A DNA stretch of 7,567 nt. It comes from Fidelibacterota bacterium. GTDB lineage: Bacteria > Bipolaricaulota > Bipolaricaulia > UBA7950 > UBA9294. The notes under the pieces were generated by a model. The model searched no databases. It saw only the letters and a program-made list of their open reading frames with translations, and had not been told where the DNA came from. The translations under genes were made by a program, and so were the position numbers. The DNA is taken from contig JAJRTG010000190.1 of NCBI GenBank assembly GCA_024278395.1, positions 1-7,567 on the forward strand, written 5' to 3'. Of this stretch, positions 1 through 7,567 are shown piece by piece. Numbering within the stretch: position 1 is the stretch's first letter; each line of letters begins with the position of its first letter.

Positions 1-402
1 AAGCGGCCGCACCTTCGCGCGGGCGCTCTCCGCCTTCAAATCGCCGTTTCGAAACTCCTCGAGCACCTCGGGGCGCAGCTCGATCGTGAGCCGTTTCCCG
101 GATTCGGTCTCGAATCGCACTCGCGGCCTACCGGCATCGATCACGCGCAGGTTCCCCTTACCGGTAGTGCATCCGCTCCCGATCTGCACCCCGTCGGTCA
201 GACAGGAGAGCGGTGTCTCGTAGCCGGTCTCCGAAGTGGCGGTAATCCCGAAGTAACCCGGGCTTTCAAGGAGGTCGAGCGCGAAGAGCCCCATCCTGAT
301 CCCGCAGACGAGGAACGGTCCGAGGTGGCCGTGCAACCACACCCCGCGCTCGACCGCCTCATCGAGGTCAACGGAACCCGGATCGATCCTAAGCGTTTCC
401 AT
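1..402 (-). CDS. FmdE-family protein (formylmethanofuran dehydrogenase subunit E-like), 3' end cut by window edge
   Basis: I translated this frame by hand: it opens with ATG at 402 and stays open for 134 codons to the left edge. Seen: HGHLGPF at residues 24-30, then CLTDGVQ at 67-73 and GCTTGKGN at 77-84, with His24, His26, Cys67, Asp70 and Cys78 as likely metal or active-site residues. These match the FmdE domain, which in methanogens is a subunit of formylmethanofuran dehydrogenase but in most bacteria is a stand-alone protein of unknown function. The usual Cys after HGHL is Gly here, with a Cys at residue 33 instead. The start lies 2 nt after the stop of the binding-protein gene and has only a weak ribosome site, so it is probably translationally coupled. 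The context, nikR then a metal-type binding protein then this gene, suggests a metal-linked role, which is inference. No other methanofuran-pathway gene is in the window. Family call fairly sure; function unknown. Confidence 0.8.
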   Translation of the reverse strand, partial: METLRIDPGSVDLDEAVERGVWLHGHLGPFLVCGIRMGLFALDLLESPGYFGITATSETGYETPLSCLTDGVQIGSGCTTGKGNLRVIDAGRPRVRFETESGKRLTIELRPEVLEEFRNGDLKAESARAKVRPL

Positions 403-404
403 GT

Positions 405-1223
405 TCACTCATTCGGCACGGGCTCAATCGCGGAAAACAGGCTCTCGGCGTTCTCCTTGAACAGGTCGAGGACGGTGGCGGTCTTCGGCATCGCTCCTGG
501 GAAGTTCGACAGGACGACGTGCACCGCTCCGACCTCACGGGCGAGCTTCGCTCCGAAATTGATCCCGCTCTGCAGGTTGTCGATCACGAGCCGCGCCCCC
601 TGCTCCCTCCCGGTCTTCGCCAGCCGCACCAGGTCCTGCATGGAGAGACTCTCCGGTACCCCGTACGTGGCGATGATATCGAACCCAAGCCACTTGACAA
701 ACGGTACCTGCCACTGCATGCAGATCACCGGAACCGTCTCGACGTCAAGCTCCTGCGCCTGTTTCTTCAGACCTGCTCCGATCTCGGATAGCTTCTTCTT
801 GTACTCCGCGGCGTTGGCGGCGAACACATCCTTCTCCTCCGGAAGAAGCTCCGTAAGGGCGGCAGCGATCGCGTCCACCTTGGCCGCTGCTCCGTCCGGA
901 GTATTCCACGGCCCTTTCAATTGCAGCACCTTCGCCCCGCTTTTCACCGAAGAAAGGAGGGTGTCCATCCAGGGCTCAAACCCGGAATAGATGACGAGCG
1001 ATGCCTGGGAGACGGCCTTTATGTCGCTCGGCCGCAGGTCATAATGCGCCGGGCAGAAACCGGACGGGATGATCGTGACGACATCGATGAGGTCATCCCC
1101 GATCGCTTGCGCGAATTCTCCGAATACGGCGTGCGTGGCGACGACCGTCGGGGTGGGACCGGCGAACGCCGCCATCCCGAGACCGAGAACCATGACCAAC
1201 GTGATGAGCAGTGCTTTCTTCAT
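405..1223 (-). CDS. Metal-type ABC transporter solute-binding protein (ZnuA/TroA family) with an altered metal site
   Basis: A secreted protein of 272 residues, the family's usual size, that would deliver a metal or related ligand to an ABC permease not present in this window. Residues 1-21 form a signal peptide (MKKALL, hydrophobic core, AFA before GPT); there is no lipobox Cys, so it is either free in the periplasm or anchored otherwise. The family motif around PAHYDLRPSDI (58-68) keeps His60. By eye, the second family His (DPHxW motif) falls in GPWNTPD at 104-110 with Trp106, and the third (THDAFGYF motif) falls at Met169-Gln170. The acidic ligand near the C-terminus aligns with Asn240, while Asp215 could replace the Glu/Asp of the VES motif. 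I chose ATG at 1223 because AAGGAGGG precedes it by 4 nt; an in-frame ATG at 1238 would overlap the nikR stop as ATGA and also has a GGAAGG upstream. Its place behind nikR suggests nickel, but this is inference. Confidence 0.85.
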   Translation of the reverse strand: MKKALLITLVMVLGLGMAAFAGPTPTVVATHAVFGEFAQAIGDDLIDVVTIIPSGFCPAHYDLRPSDIKAVSQASLVIYSGFEPWMDTLLSSVKSGAKVLQLKGPWNTPDGAAAKVDAIAAALTELLPEEKDVFAANAAEYKKKLSEIGAGLKKQAQELDVETVPVICMQWQVPFVKWLGFDIIATYGVPESLSMQDLVRLAKTGREQGARLVIDNLQSGINFGAKLAREVGAVHVVLSNFPGAMPKTATVLDLFKENAESLFSAIEPVPNE

Positions 1224-1227
1224 TGAA

Positions 1228-1235
1228 CCCTCCTT
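1228..1235 (-). promoter_or_regulatory. Ribosome binding site deciding the binding-protein start
   Basis: AAGGAGGG on the minus strand, 4 nt before ATG 1223. It is a near-perfect Shine-Dalgarno sequence at normal spacing, and it favours this start over the upstream ATG at 1238, which lies within the end of nikR. Confidence 0.7.
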
Positions 1236-1651
1236 CATTTGATGTTCCTTCCGGTGGATGTGGTGGTAAGCTCGCCGTGCTTAACCCCCTTCAGGCTGAT
1301 CAACCGGTCAGCGAGCCGTTCGATCGATTTAGCCTCACCCTTCACCGCGATGAACTCGAGGCAGTTCACCTCGTCCAGGTGGATGTGGGTGCTCGCGATC
1401 ACCTGAGGAAGAGCGTGGTGTTGAATCTCGGTAAGGGCCTCCCCGATCCCGGGGCGGTGATGGTCGTACAGAAGAGTGATCACCCCGGCGACCTCCTCCC
1501 CCTCCTCCCACTCGCGGTGCACAAGCTGCCCCCGTATCGCATCGCGGATCGCCTCCGAGCGGTTGGTGTACCCGCGGGCGCGGATCAACCTGTCGAACGC
1601 GGAGAGGAGATCCTCCTCAATCGAGACGCTGAAACGGACAAGCTTTCCCAT
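1235..1651 (-). CDS. nikR: Nickel-responsive transcriptional regulator NikR
   Basis: A 138-residue cytoplasmic DNA-binding protein, the normal NikR length. Residues 1-45 form the ribbon-helix-helix domain: the beta strand VRFSVSI, then the helices DLLSAFDRLI and RSEAIRDAIR, with the family's RGYTNRSEAIRD signature. Residues 55-135 form the ACT-like tetramerisation and nickel-binding domain. The square-planar Ni(II) ligands are all visible by alignment to E. coli NikR (H76, H87, H89, C95): His78, His89, His91 and Cys97, with identical spacing. NikR represses nickel-uptake genes when nickel is sufficient. It is the first gene of a minus-strand operon with a binding protein and an FmdE-like protein; its TGA lies 11 nt before the next gene's preferred start. 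The start ATG 1651 has AAGGTG 8 nt upstream. The promoter and a small inverted repeat in front of it suggest autoregulation. Identity is very secure; which genes it controls is inferred from position. Confidence 0.95.
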   Translation of the reverse strand: MGKLVRFSVSIEEDLLSAFDRLIRARGYTNRSEAIRDAIRGQLVHREWEEGEEVAGVITLLYDHHRPGIGEALTEIQHHALPQVIASTHIHLDEVNCLEFIAVKGEAKSIERLADRLISLKGVKHGELTTTSTGRNIK

Positions 1652-1666
1652 TGTGATAGCACCTTT

Positions 1667-1680
1667 TTACAGGTTTGTAA
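1667..1680. promoter_or_regulatory. Inverted repeat in the nikR 5' region, candidate operator
   Basis: TTACA-GGTT-TGTAA, a perfect 5-bp inverted repeat with a 4-bp centre. On the minus strand it lies about 14 bp downstream of the nikR -10 box and just before the Shine-Dalgarno sequence. A looser outer repeat (TGTGGTA and TATCACA, one mismatch) flanks it. The position fits a repressor site for NikR itself, but the layout does not match the E. coli NikR consensus (GTATGA, 16 bp, TCATAC), so assignment to NikR is only inference. Confidence 0.35.
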
Positions 1681-1693
1681 TACCACACCGACA

Positions 1694-1722
1694 ACTATAC
1701 TTTCCGCTAGACGATCTTTCAA
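1694..1722 (-). promoter_or_regulatory. Sigma70-like promoter of the nikR operon
   Basis: On the minus strand TTGAAA (1722-1717), a 17-bp spacer and TATAGT (1699-1694). Five of six bases match consensus in each box at the optimal spacing. Transcription would start near 1687, about 36 nt before the nikR ATG, so the inverted repeat at 1667-1680 falls in the early transcribed region. Confidence 0.6.
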
Positions 1723-1746
1723 GAGCCAACTTGCCGAAGGCAGGGT

Positions 1747-1754
1747 GGAGGAGG
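1747..1754 (+). promoter_or_regulatory. Purine-rich ribosome binding site upstream of the BtpA-family gene, long spacing
   Basis: GGAGGAGG, a strong Shine-Dalgarno sequence, but 15 nt before ATG 1770, longer than the usual 5-10 nt. There is no in-frame ATG, GTG or TTG between it and 1770. The next in-frame ATG is codon 13, inside the conserved IGMIHLPPLPG motif, so 1770 remains the best start. Confidence 0.4.
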
Positions 1755-1769
1755 TATAGTTCTCAGATC

Positions 1770-2555
1770 ATGAAACCGTTTGAATACGAAAAACCGTTCA
1801 TCGGGATGATCCACCTCCCGCCGCTTCCGGGAAGCCCGCGCTACTCGGGCGTGGGGATAGGCGCGATCATCGACGCGGCCCGGCGCGACCTCCGTGCCCT
1901 GGAGGAGGGGGGAGCGGACGGGGCGATCGTCGAGAACATGCAGGACACGCCGTTCGCCAAGCAGGCCCCGCGGGAGACGATCGCCGCGATGACGGTCGTG
2001 GTACAGGAACTGGTGCGGGAGGCGCACATACCGATCGGAGTGAACGTGCTCAGAAACGACGGGGTGGCCGCGCTGGCGATCGCAGCGACGACCGGTGCCG
2101 GGTTCATCCGGGTGAACGTCTTCTGCGGGGTGGCGTTCACCGACCAGGGGATCATCGAAGGGGAGGCGCGGGAGCTCATCGAACGGCGCAAACGCCTCGG
2201 GGTCGACGTAAAGATCCTCGCCGACGTGCACGTCAAGCACGCCGCCCACCTCACCACGATCGAAGAGGCGGCCCTCGACGCGACGCGGAACGGCCCGGAC
2301 GGATTGATCGTCACCGGGATCGGCACCGGAAAGCGCACTCCGCCGGAAAAATTGCAGGCGGTGAAGCAGGTCACATCCCTCCCGGTGTTCATCGGAAGCG
2401 GGGTGCGAATCGACAACCTCGCCACCTATCGCGAGGCGGACGGGTTCATCGTCGGTACCTCCCTCAAGAAGGACAGCCGCCTCGACGCACCGATCGACCC
2501 GGAGCGGGTGCGCGCCCTCGCCGAGGCGATCGCCGGACTGCGAACCGAGGGATGA
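1770..2555 (+). CDS. BtpA/SgcQ-family TIM-barrel protein
   Basis: A predicted soluble protein of 261 residues, close to the family's usual 250-280. The family signature is plain: IGMIHLPPLPGSP at 11-23, then EEGGADGAIVENMQDTPF at 45-62, IGVNVLRND at 89-97 and IRVNVFCGVAFTDQG at 113-127. ADVHVKHA follows at 151-158, and C-terminal phosphate-binding-type loops IGSGV (208-212) and GFIVGTSLKKD (225-235). BtpA was named for a role in photosystem I accumulation in cyanobacteria and SgcQ sits in a sugar operon of E. coli; most members have no known reaction. The fold suggests an aldolase, epimerase or related enzyme acting on a phosphorylated compound. Its stop overlaps the start of a PfkB kinase by 4 nt, so the two are made together and probably share a pathway. 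The frame is open upstream to 1476, but that stretch lies over nikR and is not conserved sequence. Confidence 0.88.
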   Translation: MKPFEYEKPFIGMIHLPPLPGSPRYSGVGIGAIIDAARRDLRALEEGGADGAIVENMQDTPFAKQAPRETIAAMTVVVQELVREAHIPIGVNVLRNDGVAALAIAATTGAGFIRVNVFCGVAFTDQGIIEGEARELIERRKRLGVDVKILADVHVKHAAHLTTIEEAALDATRNGPDGLIVTGIGTGKRTPPEKLQAVKQVTSLPVFIGSGVRIDNLATYREADGFIVGTSLKKDSRLDAPIDPERVRALAEAIAGLRTEG

Positions 2556-3427
2556 ACCGTATCATCGTCCTCGGAGATCTCAATCTCGATATCATCGCGT
2601 CCCTCCCCGGAAGGCTTCCCCGTGGGGGTGAAGTCCGCACCCGGATCAGGACCGCCGTCGGGGGTTCGGCGGCGAACTTCGCCCGCGTCCTCGCGCGACA
2701 TAAAGGAACACGAGTCACGTTCGTCGGGTGCGCAGGGGACGACCCCGCCGGAAGGGTCCTCGTCGCCGCGCTTGCGGAACAGGGGATCGAGACACGCGTG
2801 AAGCGCGTTCATCTCCCGACCGGAACGATCATCTCACTCGCCGACGGGGCGGAGCGGACGATGCTCTGCTCACGCGGGGCGAACGACGGGCTCGACGAGT
2901 CATTCATCGACCCGGCCTGGTTCGAGGGCGCGAATCACCTCCACCTCTCCGGATATGTATTCCTCTCCCCGGGCCAGGCGCGCGCCGCGGGCAGAGCGGT
3001 GCGCCTGGCGAAGGGAAAAGGGATGAGCATCTCCATCACCGCTCCCCCGGCAAACCTCATCCGAAACTTCGGGGTCGCAGGCTTCCTCGCCGCCGCCGCT
3101 CCGGCCGACTGGCTGTTCCTCAATCAGGACGAAGGGCAGGCTTTGACCGGTGCGGAGACTTCGGATGAGATCGTGGATATCCTCTCGAGAGAGTTCGCAC
3201 TCGGCGCCCTCACCCTCGGCGGAGCAGGGAGCCTTGCCTGGGAAGGAGAAATCCGCGACCGCGGTTCGCTCGAACCCATCGAAAACGCGGACACGACCGG
3301 GGCGGGCGACGCGTTCGCCGCCGGTTTCGTCGCCGAATATCTGAACCGCCGCGATCTGGCCCGGGCAAACCGGCACGCCCTCGATGTTTCACACTCCCTC
3401 TTGCGCGACCGGATCACCCCGGTATAA
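2552..3427 (+). CDS. PfkB (ribokinase) family carbohydrate or nucleoside kinase
   Basis: A cytosolic ATP-dependent kinase of 291 residues, typical for the family. Seen: the N-terminal substrate-binding stretch GDLNLDI at 8-14 and GGSAANFA at 37-44; [11 protein letters not shown] at 58-68 (PfkB signature 1); NQDE at 191-194, matching the NxxE motif that coordinates magnesium; TLGGAGS at 221-227; and [13 protein letters not shown] at 247-259 (PfkB signature 2) with catalytic base Asp253. The substrate cannot be read from sequence: ribose, other sugars, sugar phosphates and nucleosides are all used by relatives. ATG 2552 overlaps the upstream stop as ATGA and is preceded directly by GAGGG, too close for normal initiation, so translational coupling is likely. 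No terminator is visible after the stop; the TATAAT of a candidate rRNA promoter overlaps its last two codons. The role with the BtpA-family partner is inference. Confidence 0.9.
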   Translation: MNRIIVLGDLNLDIIASLPGRLPRGGEVRTRIRTAVGGSAANFARVLARHKGTRVTFVGCAGDDPAGRVLVAALAEQGIETRVKRVHLPTGTIISLADGAERTMLCSRGANDGLDESFIDPAWFEGANHLHLSGYVFLSPGQARAAGRAVRLAKGKGMSISITAPPANLIRNFGVAGFLAAAAPADWLFLNQDEGQALTGAETSDEIVDILSREFALGALTLGGAGSLAWEGEIRDRGSLEPIENADTTGAGDAFAAGFVAEYLNRRDLARANRHALDVSHSLLRDRITPV

Positions 3428-3428
3428 T
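3401..3428 (+). promoter_or_regulatory. Candidate upstream rRNA promoter (P1) at the end of the kinase gene
   Basis: TTGCGC (3401-3406), a 16-bp spacer and a consensus TATAAT (3423-3428). The -10 box overlaps the kinase stop codon. The -35 box matches only three of six positions, so this is weaker than the downstream promoter. A transcript from here would start near 3435 and carry both arms of the inverted repeat at 3444-3480. Confidence 0.4.
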
Positions 3429-3443
3429 ATCCCCCGCAACAGC

Positions 3444-3480
3444 CCACCTGGGATTTCTTGACAGTGGATAAACCAGGTGG
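3444..3480. repeat. Perfect 8-bp inverted repeat bracketing the rRNA -35 box
   Basis: CCACCTGG (3444-3451) and CCAGGTGG (3473-3480), separated by 21 bp. The dyad centre, 3462, lies in the TTGACA box, and the right arm fills the 8 bp directly before the -10 box. Half-site centres are 29 bp apart. It could be an operator, or an RNA hairpin in transcripts from the upstream promoter. No regulator is identified. Confidence 0.6.
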
Positions 3481-3486
3481 TAGAAT
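3458..3486 (+). promoter_or_regulatory. Main sigma70-like promoter of the 23S-5S unit (P2)
   Basis: TTGACA (3458-3463), exact consensus, a 17-bp spacer and TAGAAT (3481-3486), five of six. Transcription would start near 3493, about 59 nt before mature 23S. This is the strongest promoter in the window and shows that 23S-5S can be transcribed without a 16S gene. Confidence 0.75.
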
Positions 3487-3495
3487 TAATTTCTG

Positions 3496-3510
3496 CGCAG
3501 CGGCGCTGCG
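3496..3510 (+). other. Small hairpin in the rRNA leader
   Basis: CGCAGC-GGC-GCTGCG, a perfect 6-bp stem with a 3-nt loop, extendable by two G-U pairs, placed within about 4 nt of the predicted P2 start. Possible roles are 5'-end protection or leader folding; I see no clear boxA element next to it. No T-run follows, so it is not an intrinsic terminator. Confidence 0.45.
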
Positions 3511-3521
3511 TGATGAAATTC

Positions 3522-3551
3522 GGTCATTGACAAGTGAATAGAGTGTGTGCC

Positions 3552-3559
<8 letters not shown>
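3522..3559 (+). other. Left arm of the 23S processing stem
   Basis: This arm pairs with 6520-6556. From the inside out: GTGTGTGCCATACAAGC (3543-3559) pairs perfectly over 17 bp, a 4-by-4 internal loop follows (TAGA opposite CCTG), then GACAAGTGAA (3529-3538) pairs perfectly over 10 bp. A further 5 bp (GGTCA with TGACC) form after a one-base bulge and a G-U pair. Such a stem is the usual RNase III substrate that frees pre-23S. Confidence 0.8.
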
Positions 3560-6519
<2,960 letters not shown>

Positions 6520-6527
<8 letters not shown>

Positions 6528-6556
6528 GGCACACACCCTGTTCACTTGTCGTGACC
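6520..6556 (+). other. Right arm of the 23S processing stem and 23S-5S spacer start
   Basis: GCTTGTATGGCACACAC (6520-6536), CCTG loop side (6537-6540), TTCACTTGTC (6541-6550) and TGACC (6552-6556) pair with 3522-3559. The rest of the spacer to 5S (6557-6575) is short and A-rich, with no tRNA gene. Confidence 0.8.
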
Positions 6557-6575
6557 AAAGAAGAATTTGAAGATT

Positions 6576-6692
6576 CCAGGTGGCATATAGCGGAGGGGAA
6601 ACACCCGTACCCATCCCGAACACGGAAGTTAAGCCCTCCAGCGCCGATGGTACTAGCCTCGCGAGGGGCTGGGAGAGTAGGACGCCGCCTGG
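6576..6692 (+). rRNA. 5S ribosomal RNA (complete)
   Basis: About 117 nt, the usual bacterial length. The ends close as helix I, CCAGGTGGC with GCCGCCTGG (one G-U pair). The conserved loops are present: GGGGAAACACCCGTACCCATCCCGAACACGGAAGTTAAGC in two readable pieces, that is ACCCGTACCCATCCCGAACA and CGGAAGTTAAGC, and the 3' GGGAGAGTAGGACGCCGCC. It is cotranscribed with 23S after a spacer of about 48 nt. Confidence 0.95.
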
Positions 6693-6708
6693 TTTTTATT
6701 TTGTCTTT
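6693..6708 (+). terminator. T-rich tract directly after 5S, possible weak terminator
   Basis: TTTTTATTTTGTCTTT follows the 3' end of 5S at once. No separate GC-rich hairpin precedes it; only the 5S closing helix could act as the stem. It may end most rRNA transcripts or be leaky, because the next gene starts 27 nt after 5S. Confidence 0.3.
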
Positions 6709-6710
6709 AG

Positions 6711-6716
6711 GGAGGG
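6711..6716 (+). promoter_or_regulatory. Ribosome binding site of the cation-efflux gene
   Basis: GGAGGG, preceded by AG, ends 3 nt before ATG 6720; spacing is short but the sequence (AGGGAGGG) is purine-rich and close to consensus. Confidence 0.5.
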
Positions 6717-6719
6717 ACG

Positions 6720-7567
6720 ATGAACGATCTTCCCGGCCGAGCGGGTGCCCCAAGCGATTCCGGAGTACGGGTGACCATCCTCGGCACCCTGATCAACCTG
6801 ATCCTCCTGACGGCGAAGCTCGTCGGAGGGTTTCTAACCGGTTCCCTCGGACTGATTGCGGACGGGTCCCATTCAGCGTCTGATTTGGCGACGGACCTCG
6901 CCGTCCTCGGAGGGATCCGTCTCGGCGCCCGGAAGGCGGACGCGGAACACGCCTACGGACACGGGCGCTATGAGACCCTCGCCGGCGGGATCGTGGCTGG
7001 CGCGCTGGTAGTGGTCGGAGCGTACATCGCCTGGAGCGCCGGATCGGCCCTCTATTCCCAACGGACGTCCTATCCCGGCTTCGCCGTCATCATCATCGCC
7101 GCGGGATCGGTCCTGTCCAAGGAATGGATCGCCCGGCGCACCTTCCGCCTCGCCGAGACCCTCCGCAGTCCGGCGCTGCGCGCCAACGCGTGGCACCACC
7201 GCTCGGACGCGCTCTCCTCGATCGCGGTCCTTCTCGGTGGGGCCGGAAGCCTCGTCGGGTTCGGACACGCCGACCAACTCGCCGGGATCGTCGTCGGGCT
7301 GATGGTGATCACCGCCGGATCCCGCACCGTGGGGAACGTGCTCCACGAACTCACGGAGGGCGGCATCTCCCAACCCGAGATCGCGAGCATCCAGGAAGCG
7401 ATAAGCCGCATACCGGAGGTAAGGAGCTTCCACAACCTGAGGACACGCCGTGTGGGACGGGAGGTGTTCGTCGACCTCCACGTGCTCATAGATCCGGAGC
7501 TCTCGGTCCTCGAAGGCCACCGCATCTCGATGCAGGTGGAAGAAGCGGTCAAAAACGCGTGCCGCCA
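6720..7567 (+). CDS. Cation diffusion facilitator (CDF) family metal efflux transporter, 3' end cut by window edge
   Basis: Translated by hand: 282 complete codons from ATG 6720 run off the right edge, most of a typical 290-310-residue CDF protein. It is predicted to be an inner-membrane, proton-coupled exporter of divalent metal such as Zn(II), Fe(II) or Co(II). Six membrane segments are visible at about 18-40, 42-64, 88-108, 119-137, 162-181 and 185-204, then a cytoplasmic C-terminal domain from about 205. The transport site is intact: His51-x3-Asp55 (GSHSASD) in segment 2 and His159-x3-Asp163 (HHRSD) in segment 5. The His/Asp pair in segment 2 is the ZitB/ZnT type, whereas FieF has Asp there, so zinc is the likelier substrate. 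The C-terminal motif SFHNLRTRRVGREVFVDLHV (236-255) is the family's metal-sensing dimer domain. No His-rich loop between segments 4 and 5. It starts 27 nt after 5S with no promoter of its own seen, so it may depend on rRNA read-through. Confidence 0.92.
   Translation, partial: MNDLPGRAGAPSDSGVRVTILGTLINLILLTAKLVGGFLTGSLGLIADGSHSASDLATDLAVLGGIRLGARKADAEHAYGHGRYETLAGGIVAGALVVVGAYIAWSAGSALYSQRTSYPGFAVIIIAAGSVLSKEWIARRTFRLAETLRSPALRANAWHHRSDALSSIAVLLGGAGSLVGFGHADQLAGIVVGLMVITAGSRTVGNVLHELTEGGISQPEIASIQEAISRIPEVRSFHNLRTRRVGREVFVDLHVLIDPELSVLEGHRISMQVEEAVKNACR

Larger units (their letters stand above)
1675..1760 (+). promoter_or_regulatory. Possible promoter region for the btpA-pfkB pair
   Basis: Two weak plus-strand candidates are visible. 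One is TTGTAA (1675-1680), 15 bp, TATACT (1696-1701), which overlaps the nikR promoter. The other is TTGCCG (1731-1736), 18 bp, TATAGT (1755-1760), whose start would fall almost on the ATG and downstream of the Shine-Dalgarno sequence. The first gives a sensible leader but has poor spacing; neither is convincing. Confidence 0.25.

Noticed and set aside
325..990. A 221-codon plus-strand frame and smaller ones at 519-791 and 921-1226
   Set aside because: They are antisense to the binding-protein gene, whose translation has a signal peptide and family motifs; the antisense products look like nothing.
1476..1769. Upstream extension of the BtpA-family frame by 98 codons
   Set aside because: It runs over nikR and the divergent promoter region, and the added residues do not resemble the family; ATG 1770 is directly before conserved sequence.
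6528..6575. Possible tRNA in the 23S-5S spacer
   Set aside because: The spacer is only about 48 nt and most of it is the processing stem; there is no cloverleaf or T-loop sequence.
6551..6883. A 110-codon plus-strand frame covering 5S and the start of the CDF gene
   Set aside because: It reads through 5S and is out of frame with the CDF protein, which has clear transporter motifs.

Overview
The window is bacterial chromosome. It holds a complete bacterial-type 23S rRNA gene and a 5S rRNA gene, and its protein genes are GC-rich, with G or C at most third codon positions and Shine-Dalgarno-like sites before several starts. The 23S-5S pair has no 16S gene in front of it and has its own strong sigma70-like promoter. 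Unlinked rRNA genes occur in scattered bacterial lineages, including Thermus/Deinococcus, planctomycetes and some candidate phyla. NikR, an FmdE-family protein and a BtpA-family protein together suggest a thermophilic or anaerobic lineage. A candidate phylum such as Bipolaricaulota would fit, but that is a guess that needs a 23S tree.

Left part, minus strand (1651 down to 1): a compact operon with a likely metal theme. The nickel-responsive repressor nikR comes first. A secreted solute-binding protein of the ZnuA/TroA fold follows, and then an FmdE-family protein that is cut by the left edge. Gaps are 2 to 11 nt, or a 4-nt overlap if the longer start of the binding protein is used. A sigma70-like promoter and a small inverted repeat sit in front of nikR and make autoregulation plausible. 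The binding protein lacks most of the histidines that bind Zn or Mn in its family, so its ligand is uncertain; nickel is suggested only by NikR.

Middle left, plus strand (1770 to 3427): a divergently transcribed pair, a BtpA/SgcQ-family TIM-barrel protein and a PfkB (ribokinase-family) kinase, overlapping by ATGA. The two probably work on the same phosphorylated compound, which the sequence does not identify.

Middle right, plus strand (about 3401 to 6692): the rRNA unit. Two candidate promoters lie at the end of and just after the kinase gene. The better one (TTGACA, 17 bp, TAGAAT) has its -35 box at the centre of a perfect 8-bp inverted repeat whose right arm abuts the -10 box. A short leader hairpin follows. 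A long bipartite helix then joins the two ends of 23S, as expected for RNase III processing. The 23S gene is uninterrupted and reads A at E. coli position 2057 and U at 2611, a covarying change in the macrolide-binding region. The 5S gene follows after a spacer of about 48 nt with no tRNA.

Right edge, plus strand (6720 to the end): a cation diffusion facilitator gene starting only 27 nt after 5S, complete except for its last residues. The window thus has a likely metal-uptake and sensing operon on one side of the rRNA genes and a metal-efflux gene on the other; whether they are functionally linked is not shown.
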